10,209 bases of DNA, from assembly GCA_030611185.1 (NCBI GenBank), contig JAUWQG010000026.1, positions 1 through 10,209 of the forward strand, read 5' to 3'. The notes below the pieces were generated by a model. The model had not been told where the DNA came from. It searched no databases and saw nothing but the letters and a program-made list of their open reading frames with translations. Made by a program: the position numbers and the translations under genes. Positions 1 through 5,881 of this stretch are shown here, piece after piece. This DNA comes from Nitrososphaerota archaeon. GTDB taxonomy: Archaea; Thermoproteota; Nitrososphaeria; Nitrososphaerales; Nitrosopumilaceae. The first letter of the stretch is position 1; every line of letters starts with the position of its first letter.

Positions 1-60
1 TCCCAACTAAACATTCCTAGATATACAGACATTGTTGCTTTTGGAGAAAATTTAACATAA
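1..60 (+). CDS. Possible 3' end of an unidentified gene (partial)
   Basis: Frame 1 is open from the left edge to a TAA at 58-60 and gives 19 residues ending in AFGENLT. The 5' part lies outside the window, so no family can be named. The other two + frames are closed by early stops. The minus strand also has an open stretch starting at an ATG at 29-31 and running off the left edge, so the direction is not certain. Confidence 0.3.
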   Translation, partial: SQLNIPRYTDIVAFGENLT

Positions 61-185
61 TTTGCATGATTCCAGACAGGTAAAAGGTCAAAATTTGAAG
101 AAAAATATTTGTCTAGTAGAATTAGGGAATAAAAAATCAAGAAAACATAGCTACAAATTAATTTGAATTTATAATTAAAAAAGAA
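61..185. other. AT-rich intergenic stretch
   Basis: I see no convincing coding frame, tRNA-like fold or repeat here. The last 30 bases before the ATG at 186 are almost entirely A and T (for example TTTATAATTAA at 168-178). They could hold the promoter of the downstream mini-ORF, but no single box stands out at the expected distance. Confidence 0.5.
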
Positions 186-278
186 ATGAAACTAGACGGT
201 AGTAAAATTATTTTTGTTTTAGGAGTATCAGGATCAGTAGCTATTGCATTTGTTTCATTATATTTTGCCCTAAGGTAA
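186..278 (+). CDS. Single-helix membrane mini-ORF (30 aa), possible anchor of the next gene
   Basis: An ATG-initiated frame of 30 codons ends in TAA at 276-278. The peptide starts MKLDGSK and then has one hydrophobic stretch at about residues 8-28, rich in Ile, Val, Phe and Ala, ending LYFALR. This is what an N-terminal signal anchor looks like. The +1 frame is open from 274 and runs into the soluble ORF at 310-630, so the mini-ORF may be the anchor of a longer protein (about 144 residues) separated by a one-base frame difference. Alternatively it is a genuine tiny membrane protein. Coding status rests only on hydrophobic pattern and context. Confidence 0.45.
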   Translation: MKLDGSKIIFVLGVSGSVAIAFVSLYFALR

Positions 279-288
279 AGATAAATCA
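279..288 (+). promoter_or_regulatory. Candidate TATA box for the ORF at 310
   Basis: AGATAAATCA lies with its centre about 26 bases before the TTG at 310, the spacing of an archaeal TATA box to a leaderless start. If real, it favours an independent gene starting at 310 rather than a frameshifted fusion. The match is weak in such AT-rich DNA. Confidence 0.25.
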
Positions 289-309
289 CAAGGCAAATCA
301 CTAAATTTA

Positions 310-630
310 TTGTCAGCTACAAATGAGTTCAAAATTTCACAAATTGTAGATAATGGACAAATGATACAATTAACATTAATTGAAAATGTATCAACTGAAC
401 CAATATCTCAAAAACAAATGATTATAGAAAATGTTGCCAAAAAGCTAGATTCTGAAACAAAGGAGCAAGTAATGCCTTTATTGGAGGCAATTCTTCAAGC
501 TCAACCAACAATAAAGATGAAAAGCTATCAACAAACCCAAATAACTATGGCCATGCCAAAAAGTAGGTACGAACATCTCGGAAGACCTCAAGTTGGCGAA
601 GTATTACATATGGATTTAAAAAAAATTTAA
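310..630 (+). CDS. Conserved-looking protein of unknown function (106 aa)
   Basis: I do not recognise the family. With the TTG start the protein has 106 residues: a strand-rich first part (about 6-28), an amphipathic helical middle containing VAKKLDSETKEQVMPLLEAI (about 42-61), and a strand-like end around SRYEHLGRPQVGEVLHMDL (85-103). It looks like a compact alpha/beta domain with no Cys and no membrane segment. There is no ATG before residue 20, so TTG at 310 is the natural start if the gene is separate. The frame is open upstream to 274, just after the end of the one-helix mini-ORF at 186-278, so the true product may be membrane anchored with a frameshift between. It converges with the DUF255 gene, with only 12 bases between stops. 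Confidence 0.7.
   Translation: MSATNEFKISQIVDNGQMIQLTLIENVSTEPISQKQMIIENVAKKLDSETKEQVMPLLEAILQAQPTIKMKSYQQTQITMAMPKSRYEHLGRPQVGEVLHMDLKKI
618..625 (-). terminator. Oligo-T tract downstream of the DUF255 gene
   Basis: Eight A residues on the + strand read as T8 on the minus strand, 18-25 bases after the stop of the minus-strand gene at 643. Archaeal transcription often ends at such T tracts. The tract lies inside the last codons (Lys-Lys) of the convergent gene, so it may simply be coding sequence. Confidence 0.35.
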
Positions 631-642
631 TAGAGTCTAGGA

Positions 643-2676
643 TTATTCTACTACCTTTTTTATCTCATCAATAGTTTGAAGCGGTAATGAACAAGTAAAA
701 TCTTTACAAACAAAAACATTAGTTGTATTAGAGTCAAAGTTTTTTCCTGTAAAAAAAGTATAATTAGAAAGATTATCATATTGTTTGGAATTGTTTATTG
801 AAACCAAAATAGATTCAGGTAAAAATGATTTTGTTAAAAAATTACAAATCTCTTTGTTGCTATCATTTAGAATTGTGATTTCAAGAGGCTTTTGTAAATA
901 CATGTAGATTGTGTTTAGCAAAAATCCAAATCCAAAAGGATTTTCAGCTGCCATTTGTGCCTGAGACTCCATAATTTTAGTTGAAATTTCCAAGAATTTT
1001 TGTTCTTGGGAAAGATGAAAGAGTCTAAGTAAAACAAAACATGAAACTGAATTACCAGAAGGTAATGACAAATCATAGTTACTCTTTGGTCTAATAATTA
1101 GCGACTCATGACTGTCAGAGGTCATAAAAAAACTGTTATTTTCTTCATCCCAAAAGTGATCAACCATGTGATGACCCAATTGTTGTGCTAGTTTAAGATA
1201 TTTTGAATCAGGATGAATCTCAAAAACATCAAGTAGTGCATTTGTAAAATAGGAGTAATCTTCCAAATATCCATTAATTTTTGCAGAACCGTTTTTGTGA
1301 GTTCTTAATAATTTACCATCAACAAAAAGATTTTTTTCTAGAAATGTGATGCAATTTTTTGCAGCATTCAGATAACGCTCATCTCCAGTAACACGAAATC
1401 CTTTTGCAAACGCTGTAATCATTAATGAATTCCAAGAGGTAAGGATCTTATCATCTAGCCCCGGAGAAACACGTTTAGAACGAACGTTTAACAGTTTTTG
1501 AGAGCAAGAAGAGATGATCTCTCTAACCTTATCTTCTTTTAATCCAAAATTGAACGCTACAGTGGAGATGTTAATATTATTACACAGAATATTTTTTCCT
1601 TCCCAATTCCCCCCATCAGTTACATCATAGTAAAGGCAGAATAATTCTGCATCATCACCAAGAATACTTTTGATTTCACTTTTACTCCAAACATAGAATT
1701 TTCCTTCTTCCCCTTCAGAATCTGCATCATATGCAGAATAGAATCCCCCATCAGGAGAAGTCATTTCACGAATAACAAAATCCAAAGTTTTTTTGAGAAC
1801 ATCAAGATAGAAAGGATCTTTTGTTATTTGGTATGCTTCAGCATAATTTACTGGGATTAGTGCATTATCATAAAGCATTTTCTCAAAATGAGGGACAAGC
1901 CATTTGGCATCAGTAGAATACCTATGAAAACCACCACCGATTTGATCAAAAATTCCCCCATTTGCCATCTTGTTTAGAGTTTTTAGTCCAAACTCGTTGA
2001 ATTTTGAGAGTTTTGATAATTTGGCATAACGAAACAAAAATGAAATATTTGCAGCATTTGGAAATTTTGGAGCCGCACCAAAGCCACCATAAGAAAAATC
2101 ACCCATTTGAAACAAGTTCATAGCTGCCTCATCAAGTAAAGATCTTTCTAATTTTGTTGGAACTTTTACGGTTTCTGTTTTTTGTAAGGCATCAAGAAAA
2201 TTGTTTGCAGTTTTTTCCAAATCTTTCTGTTTTTCATTCCATGCTTGAGACAATTGTCTCAAAATACTTCCAAATCCAGGACGTCCGTAAGAATCCAATA
2301 CAGGAAAGTAAGTTCCTACATGGAATGGTTTTTGATCAGGCGTAAGAAAAATACTCAATGGCCAGCCACCCTGTCCGGTTGCTATTTGACAAACTTTTTG
2401 ATAGATATCATCAATATCAGGTCGTTCTTCTCTGTCTACCTTAATGTTTACAAAATTTTCATTCATAAATTTGGCAACATCGTCATTTTCAAAAGACTCG
2501 TGAGCCATTACATGACACCAATGGCATGCACTGTAACCAATACTCAGAAAAATTGGCTTGTTTTCATCTTGAGCTTTTTTTAATGCGTTTTGATTCCAAG
2601 CAAACCAATGTACAGGATTATCTGCATGTTGAAGTAAATACGGGCTAGTTTCATTTACAAGGTGATTTTTTGTCAC
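643..2676 (-). CDS. DUF255 / YyaL-type thioredoxin-fold protein (SPATA20-like)
   Basis: The 677-residue length and architecture are typical of the DUF255 (YyaL/SPATA20) family. The N-terminal thioredoxin-like domain (about 1-165) shows the family signature NETSPYLLQHADNPVHW (8-24), a CHWC redox-type motif at 51-54 followed by HVMAHESFE, DREERPDID at 81-89 and GWPLS (105-109) at the cis-Pro position. The rest is an alpha/alpha-barrel resembling N-acylglucosamine 2-epimerase and glycosidase folds, with APKFPNA (202-208), GGGFHRYSTD (247-256), HFEKMLYDNA (263-272), YDADSEGEEGKFYVW (316-330) and LTSWNSLMI (412-420). The true substrate of the family is not established, and a role in thiol redox or sugar chemistry is only inferred. 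No signal peptide is seen, so it is probably cytoplasmic. The GTG start is chosen because it is just before the conserved NHLVNETSPYL block and an in-frame TAG lies 33 bases upstream with no ATG between. Confidence 0.93.
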   Translation of the reverse strand: MTKNHLVNETSPYLLQHADNPVHWFAWNQNALKKAQDENKPIFLSIGYSACHWCHVMAHESFENDDVAKFMNENFVNIKVDREERPDIDDIYQKVCQIATGQGGWPLSIFLTPDQKPFHVGTYFPVLDSYGRPGFGSILRQLSQAWNEKQKDLEKTANNFLDALQKTETVKVPTKLERSLLDEAAMNLFQMGDFSYGGFGAAPKFPNAANISFLFRYAKLSKLSKFNEFGLKTLNKMANGGIFDQIGGGFHRYSTDAKWLVPHFEKMLYDNALIPVNYAEAYQITKDPFYLDVLKKTLDFVIREMTSPDGGFYSAYDADSEGEEGKFYVWSKSEIKSILGDDAELFCLYYDVTDGGNWEGKNILCNNINISTVAFNFGLKEDKVREIISSCSQKLLNVRSKRVSPGLDDKILTSWNSLMITAFAKGFRVTGDERYLNAAKNCITFLEKNLFVDGKLLRTHKNGSAKINGYLEDYSYFTNALLDVFEIHPDSKYLKLAQQLGHHMVDHFWDEENNSFFMTSDSHESLIIRPKSNYDLSLPSGNSVSCFVLLRLFHLSQEQKFLEISTKIMESQAQMAAENPFGFGFLLNTIYMYLQKPLEITILNDSNKEICNFLTKSFLPESILVSINNSKQYDNLSNYTFFTGKNFDSNTTNVFVCKDFTCSLPLQTIDEIKKVVE
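656..661 (+). terminator. Oligo-T tract downstream of the 310-630 gene
   Basis: T6 lies 26 bases after the TAA at 630 on the same strand and could end transcription of that gene. It is embedded in the 3' coding end of the convergent DUF255 gene. The evidence is only the tract and its position. Confidence 0.25.
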
Positions 2677-2724
2677 GATAAAACATATTCTTTTTACTAT
2701 TTGTACCTAATTGAATTCCTAAAT

Positions 2725-2958
2725 CTAAATAATAGAATGTCCCTCTTCTAATTCATAAAGTCTAACATTGATTTTTCCCAATAGTTTTAATTTAGATTTA
2801 TGGGCTTTTTTACTATGACTATAATCCTTTTTTTCAACCAACTCTTGTAATCTTTTCAATTGGACCACAGAGAGTTTGTTAAATTCATGTTTTGAGTTTG
2901 TAACTAACCGTAAAAGGGCCACACGTTCTCGATCCTCAGAAGTTATTCCTTCAGGCAT
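2725..2958 (-). CDS. Small charged protein of unknown function (77 aa)
   Basis: I do not recognise this protein. It is 77 residues long, strongly charged, and predicted helical, with a lysine-rich stretch around KKDYSHSKKAHKSKLKL (43-59) and no Cys or membrane segment. The basic middle would suit nucleic-acid binding, but this is speculative. It starts at an ATG with a TATA-like AAAATATATG centred about 24-25 bases upstream, which suggests a leaderless message. The downstream DUF255 gene starts 48 bases after its stop with no clear T tract between, so the two may be co-transcribed. Confidence 0.75.
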   Translation of the reverse strand: MPEGITSEDRERVALLRLVTNSKHEFNKLSVVQLKRLQELVEKKDYSHSKKAHKSKLKLLGKINVRLYELEEGHSII

Positions 2959-2977
2959 GTAATTGGTACTTATTTGA

Positions 2978-2987
2978 CATATATTTT
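2978..2987 (-). promoter_or_regulatory. TATA-like box for the 77-aa gene
   Basis: On the minus strand this reads AAAATATATG. Its centre is about 24-25 bases before the ATG at 2958, which would place the transcript start at or next to the start codon. Confidence 0.5.
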
Positions 2988-3045
2988 CTTAATGAATTGA
3001 ATTTCATAATAAATGAACTATTATGATTATTGATTAAAAAGTACT

Positions 3046-3053
3046 AAAAAAAA
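3046..3053 (-). terminator. Oligo-T tract downstream of the 100-aa gene
   Basis: A run of eight A on the + strand gives T8 on the minus strand, 21-28 bases after the stop codon of the gene at 3074-3376. It lies in non-coding DNA, which makes it a better terminator candidate than the tracts near 620-660. Confidence 0.45.
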
Positions 3054-3073
3054 TTTTTGATATAAAATAAAAG

Positions 3074-3376
3074 TTATTCAAATAATCCATCAACAATCAT
3101 GTCATGAGATAATGCAATTTTATGATAAAGATATCGCAAATCTTCAGGCAATAATCCTGATTCATGTTCACCTACCCAATAATTTGCAAACAGATTGATT
3201 ACTATTCCTGTAAAAATACCTAGAACATATTCTTTAGAATCTTGAATCCTAAATGAATTGGGCAATTCACCTTTTTCTCCAAGATCTCTAAACATTTGTT
3301 TTTGATTTATCATATTTACTATAACTGCAGTAATTGTAGCTTCATCTTTCTCAGTCCAATTACCTTTTTCAGACAA
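3074..3376 (-). CDS. Small helical protein of unknown function (100 aa)
   Basis: I do not recognise a named family. The 100-residue protein looks all-helical: an acidic/polar N-terminus (MSEKGNWTEKDEATI), a helix with QKQMFRDLGEKGELP (26-40), an amphipathic to hydrophobic segment YVLGIFTGIVINLFANYW (50-67) that could be a buried helix or a short membrane helix, then ESGLLPEDLRYLYHK (72-86). The start is TTG: the frame has no ATG upstream of it and meets TAA 27 bases before it. A TATA-like GATGTATAAGG lies about 28 bases upstream, which supports this start. It is divergent from the alcohol dehydrogenase gene and is the first gene of a same-strand series with the genes at 2725 and 643. Confidence 0.75.
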   Translation of the reverse strand: MSEKGNWTEKDEATITAVIVNMINQKQMFRDLGEKGELPNSFRIQDSKEYVLGIFTGIVINLFANYWVGEHESGLLPEDLRYLYHKIALSHDMIVDGLFE

Positions 3377-3398
3377 TTTTTTTCTTACAGATTTGCTG

Positions 3399-3409
3399 CC
3401 TTATACATC
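3399..3409 (-). promoter_or_regulatory. TATA-like box for the 100-aa gene
   Basis: On the minus strand this reads GATGTATAAGG, centred about 28 bases before the TTG at 3376. It supports a leaderless transcript starting at that TTG. Confidence 0.45.
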
Positions 3410-3460
3410 TTCAAATTATTGAATTTTAAAAAAATTAAAATGAAGTAAAGTAATTTAACA

Positions 3461-3470
3461 ATCTTAAAAT
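3461..3470 (+). promoter_or_regulatory. TATA-like box for the alcohol dehydrogenase gene
   Basis: ATCTTAAAAT is centred about 28 bases before the ATG at 3494, or about 37 before the alternative ATG at 3503. The surrounding sequence is AT-rich, so the box is a candidate only. Confidence 0.35.
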
Positions 3471-3493
3471 CCCATTGGAAAAATCAGTCAATC

Positions 3494-4528
3494 ATGGAAA
3501 AGATGCGAGCGATGGTTCTCTCCCAATGTGCTCCAATAGAAACTAATCCTTTAAAATTGGAAAAAATTGATAGACATCAAATTAAAAAAGAAAATGAAAT
3601 TTTAATCAAGATTGAAGCTTGTGGTGTGTGTCATTCACAATTACATGGAATTGAAGGAGATTGGAAAGATCTTGGAATACCACCTACCCTTCCCACAGTG
3701 CCAGGTCATGAAGTTGTAGGAATGATTGTGGAAATTGGAAAAAATGTTACAAAGTTTAAGGTAGGAGACAGAGCTGGAATCACCCCCCTTTTAGAAGCAT
3801 GTAAAACCTGTCAATATTGCAAAGAAGGAAAAGAATACCTATGTGAATCATCCGTAATTACAGGAGAATCTTTCAAAGGAGGGTATACAGAATACATTAC
3901 GGTTTTAGAAGATTTTGCAACAAAAGTTCCTGAAAACATGAAGCCAGAATATGCAGCTCCATTGTTTTGTGCAGGTATTACCGCCTTTAAAGCAGTGAAA
4001 GCAGCAGAACCACAATTACATAAAAAAATTGGTATTTTTGGTATTGGAGGAGTTGGACATATGGCAGTACAATTTGCAAAAGTTGAGGGATGTGATGTAA
4101 TTGCATTTTCTAGAAATCAAAAACACCTCGATGTTGCAAGAAGATTAGGAGCCGTTGACAGCATGGTGTTCTCAGAAAATCAAGAAAATTTTCTTAAAGA
4201 AATTAAAGAAAAACAAGGATTGTTAGATGCAGCAATTGTATTTGCACCCGCAGATATTGTGACTGATACTGCAATAAAATCAGTGAAAAAAGGAGGAATT
4301 ATTGTAATTGCTACAATAGGAGAAAATCCACCGTTTATTGCATTTGAGGAAAAAACTATTCGTGGAACATTGATTGGATCAACTAAAGACATGGAGCAAG
4401 TAATCAAGATATGCAATGAGAAAAATCTAGAAGTAATTTCAGAAACATATCCCTTAGAAAAAGCAAACGAAGTTTTAAAAAAATTAAAAGACTCACAGAT
4501 AGAAGCAAGAGCAGTGTTAATTCCATAA
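3494..4528 (+). CDS. Zinc-dependent alcohol dehydrogenase (MDR family)
   Basis: This is a 344-residue medium-chain dehydrogenase/reductase that would oxidise an alcohol or reduce an aldehyde with NAD(P). The N-terminal GroES-like domain has CGVCHSQLH (43-51), the GHE zinc motif (71-73) and GDRAG (91-95). Likely catalytic zinc ligands are Cys46, His72 and Cys159 in APLFCAG, with Ser48 in the proton-relay position. Cys103, Cys106, Cys109 and Cys117 form the structural zinc lobe. The Rossmann domain has GIGGVG at 183-188, followed by the helix and then FSRNQ around residues 205-209; cofactor preference cannot be settled by eye. Gln49 replaces the Asp common after CHT/CHS. Substrate is unknown. 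The start could be ATG 3494 (MEKMRAMVLS) or ATG 3503; the family usually begins close to the MRAMVLS part. Confidence 0.93.
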   Translation: MEKMRAMVLSQCAPIETNPLKLEKIDRHQIKKENEILIKIEACGVCHSQLHGIEGDWKDLGIPPTLPTVPGHEVVGMIVEIGKNVTKFKVGDRAGITPLLEACKTCQYCKEGKEYLCESSVITGESFKGGYTEYITVLEDFATKVPENMKPEYAAPLFCAGITAFKAVKAAEPQLHKKIGIFGIGGVGHMAVQFAKVEGCDVIAFSRNQKHLDVARRLGAVDSMVFSENQENFLKEIKEKQGLLDAAIVFAPADIVTDTAIKSVKKGGIIVIATIGENPPFIAFEEKTIRGTLIGSTKDMEQVIKICNEKNLEVISETYPLEKANEVLKKLKDSQIEARAVLIP

Positions 4529-4529
4529 T

Positions 4530-4539
4530 AGAATATTCT
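4530..4539. promoter_or_regulatory. Perfect 10-bp palindrome between adh and the Cys-rich mini-gene
   Basis: AGAATATTCT is its own reverse complement and sits two bases after the alcohol dehydrogenase stop and 10 bases before the ATG at 4550. It could be an operator half-site pair for the mini-gene, or chance in AT-rich DNA. No second copy was identified as an exact match nearby. Confidence 0.2.
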
Positions 4540-4549
4540 GGCTTAAATA

Positions 4550-4723
4550 ATGGACCTAGTTAGATTGTACATGAATTGCAGTCTATGTCATCATACTGAT
4601 GAGGCACACATTTCCTCTGATGAAAATGAATCTCTGATGAAGGTTGGAAAATGTCAAGTTCCTACATGTACTTGTCAACAATATGTAGATCCAATTCAAA
4701 AGATAGATGAAGACTTGCTTTAA
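4550..4723 (+). CDS. Cys-rich mini-protein, probably metal-binding (57 aa)
   Basis: An ATG-initiated frame of 57 codons fills the gap after the alcohol dehydrogenase. The peptide begins MDLVRLYMNCSLCHHTDEAH and later has GKCQVPTCTCQQY. Cys10, Cys13, Cys35, Cys40 and Cys42, with His14, His15 and His20, form a zinc-ribbon-like pattern: an N-terminal CxxCHH knuckle and a C-terminal CxxxxCxC cluster separated by a short acidic linker. The density of paired Cys argues that the frame is real. A zinc-binding or small adaptor role is inferred and the family is not recognised. An AT-rich stretch with CATAATAG at 4524-4531 is a possible TATA box, and read-through from the adh gene 21 bases upstream is also possible. 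Confidence 0.65.
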   Translation: MDLVRLYMNCSLCHHTDEAHISSDENESLMKVGKCQVPTCTCQQYVDPIQKIDEDLL

Positions 4724-4729
4724 CCATAA

Positions 4730-4739
4730 TTCATATATC
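4730..4739 (+). promoter_or_regulatory. TATA-like box for the 77-aa helical gene
   Basis: TTCATATATC is centred about 25 bases before the ATG at 4760, giving the spacing expected for a leaderless start. Confidence 0.45.
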
Positions 4740-4759
4740 AAATTTGTTTTGCCTAAAAT

Positions 4760-4993
4760 ATGGAAAAACATGTACCAGCTGAAGAGATGAAAAAAGATCT
4801 AGACAACCTCCTCTCCAAACTTAATGCCATGGAAATAGTATCCAAAGATGAATTTCAAACAAATTCTGTCAAGGTTCTAAGAGCTTTAGTTGAAGGCCAA
4901 ATTCATTCAATTAATGAATTTGAACATTTGAAAAAAGCCATTGATTTATTGACTTTACAGTTGTTTGAAGTTCAAAATAAAGCAAGATCATGA
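4760..4993 (+). CDS. Small helical (coiled-coil-like) protein of unknown function
   Basis: The 77-residue product is charged and almost wholly helical by eye, with heptad-like hydrophobic spacing in MKKDLDNLLSKLNAMEIV (10-27) and again in EHLKKAIDLLTLQLFEVQ (55-72). Two helices joined by a polar turn near SKDEFQTNS (28-36) would suit a small helical bundle or dimeric coiled coil. It has no Cys and no membrane segment. The start is a clear ATG with a TATA-like box 25 bases before it. The stop overlaps the stop of the convergent gene by six bases (TCATGA), so transcripts of the two genes must overlap at their ends. I do not recognise the family. Confidence 0.75.
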   Translation: MEKHVPAEEMKKDLDNLLSKLNAMEIVSKDEFQTNSVKVLRALVEGQIHSINEFEHLKKAIDLLTLQLFEVQNKARS

Positions 4994-5518
4994 ATTTAAT
5001 CTTGTGTCAGTAATGCCACACCCAGAACATTTTAGAATCGTGGTGTTTTCAAGAATTTTGTCTACTTTCATATCAGAACCACAGCAAGCACATGGGATTT
5101 TTTCTTTGGATTCTCCTAAATTTTCTAATGAATTATTTGAGGAATTCAAGTCTAATTTTGAACGAACCACATAATCTGGTTTTTCCCCTTCAACATTTTC
5201 TGGATTACAAGAAGGATGATAATGAAGAATAATTTTATTCGCTATTGTTTTTCTTGAAGACTCATTTGATTCAAACATTGGTAAAATAGCTAGGTAAAGT
5301 GAATCCTCAGAACCTGCTTTTTGATTCCAGCATTTAAAATTTGAGTTGTTTTTAAAAAAATTGCTCGCCTCTGTTTTTTCGCAATCTCCAACATAGATTA
5401 TGTTAAAAGAGTCTTTTTTTCTTGAGAAGATAAGGTAAACTACTTTTTCCATAGGAGGTCCCCATTCATCTAATTTTATTGGTCCCAAAAACTCGTATTG
5501 AAGAATTTGAATACTCAT
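4988..5518 (-). CDS. GIY-YIG-like domain fused to a C-terminal zinc ribbon
   Basis: The 176-residue protein has two parts. Residues about 25-105 resemble the GIY-YIG nuclease layout: a strand VVYLI (26-30), a strand ending IYVGD (41-45), a polar helix region, and a helix with closing motif IILHYHPSCN (96-105) that matches the usual LIxxYxPxxN end. The residue aligned by eye with the catalytic Glu before that motif is Ala93, and no Arg is evident in the helix after YVGD, so the site looks degenerate. It may bind rather than cut nucleic acid. The second part (143-167) has CACC and CSGC pairs, giving a four-Cys zinc ribbon (Cys143, Cys146, Cys164, Cys167), joined by a Ser/Asn-rich linker. The start is ATG 5518. 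The GIY-YIG assignment is motif-level inference; the zinc ribbon is clearer. Confidence 0.75.
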   Translation of the reverse strand: MSIQILQYEFLGPIKLDEWGPPMEKVVYLIFSRKKDSFNIIYVGDCEKTEASNFFKNNSNFKCWNQKAGSEDSLYLAILPMFESNESSRKTIANKIILHYHPSCNPENVEGEKPDYVVRSKLDLNSSNNSLENLGESKEKIPCACCGSDMKVDKILENTTILKCSGCGITDTRLNS

Positions 5519-5629
5519 AGAATATTGTTCAATTTACTATCTTTTCTTTTTTTCTCATAATACACCATAATTGGGTAATGGATCTAATTCTTGAAAAGAA
5601 TAAATTCAAGGTCGATGGATTTTTGGTGA

Positions 5630-5878
5630 ATGAAAGAGACTCACAATCATGCACAGGTAGGATATGCGATGATTATGGTAGCAGGGAGTCTTGCTGCAAT
5701 TGGATTAATTGCTTTATTCATTGGTGGAGATGGATTATATGCAGACAATATTCAAAGAGACAATACTGCTCACTTTAATGAATGCAAAAATAATGACTTT
5801 AAAACAGAGGGATGTGAAAAATATCACAGTAGAATAAACTCTGAGATCTCCAGAATTTATATAGATTTAGACGAATAA
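5630..5878 (+). CDS. Small single-span membrane protein (82 aa)
   Basis: I do not recognise the family. A short polar N-terminus (MKETHNHAQV) precedes one transmembrane helix at about 11-33, rich in Ala, Ile, Leu and Gly. It is followed by a soluble tail with Cys52 and Cys62 that could form a disulfide outside the membrane, and an acidic C-terminus ending in DLDE. An in-frame TGA directly before the ATG fixes the start at or after 5630. GGTGA lies against the ATG but is too close to act as a normal ribosome binding site; AATAAATT near 5599-5606 could be a TATA box. It ends three bases before the stop of the convergent six-helix membrane protein. Confidence 0.65.
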   Translation: MKETHNHAQVGYAMIMVAGSLAAIGLIALFIGGDGLYADNIQRDNTAHFNECKNNDFKTEGCEKYHSRINSEISRIYIDLDE

Positions 5879-5881
5879 ATC

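Noticed and set aside
1..31. Minus-strand start (MSVYLGMF) running off the left edge
   Set aside because: Only about ten residues are visible and no strong promoter is seen. It competes with the + strand open frame and neither can be proven from this window.
61..185. tRNA or small RNA gene in the left intergenic region
   Set aside because: No cloverleaf, box C/D or strong hairpin could be found by eye; the region is only AT-rich.
2154..2583. Two + strand open frames inside the DUF255 gene
   Set aside because: Both are antisense to conserved parts of the thioredoxin-like domain and show no motif or promoter.
4180..4416. Minus-strand open frame inside the alcohol dehydrogenase
   Set aside because: It is antisense to a well-supported gene with conserved motifs and has no family features of its own.
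4965..5174. + strand frame starting MKFKIKQDHEF antisense to the zinc-ribbon gene
   Set aside because: It overlaps the end of the helical gene and runs antisense over the Cys-pair region, whose zinc-ribbon pattern shows the minus strand is the coding one.
5578..5778. Alternative + strand frame starting MDLILEKN that overlaps the 82-aa membrane protein
   Set aside because: Its first 20 residues look plausible, but most of it is the out-of-frame reading of the transmembrane gene, giving Cys/Trp/Ser-rich text. The frame at 5630 gives a clean helix and tail.
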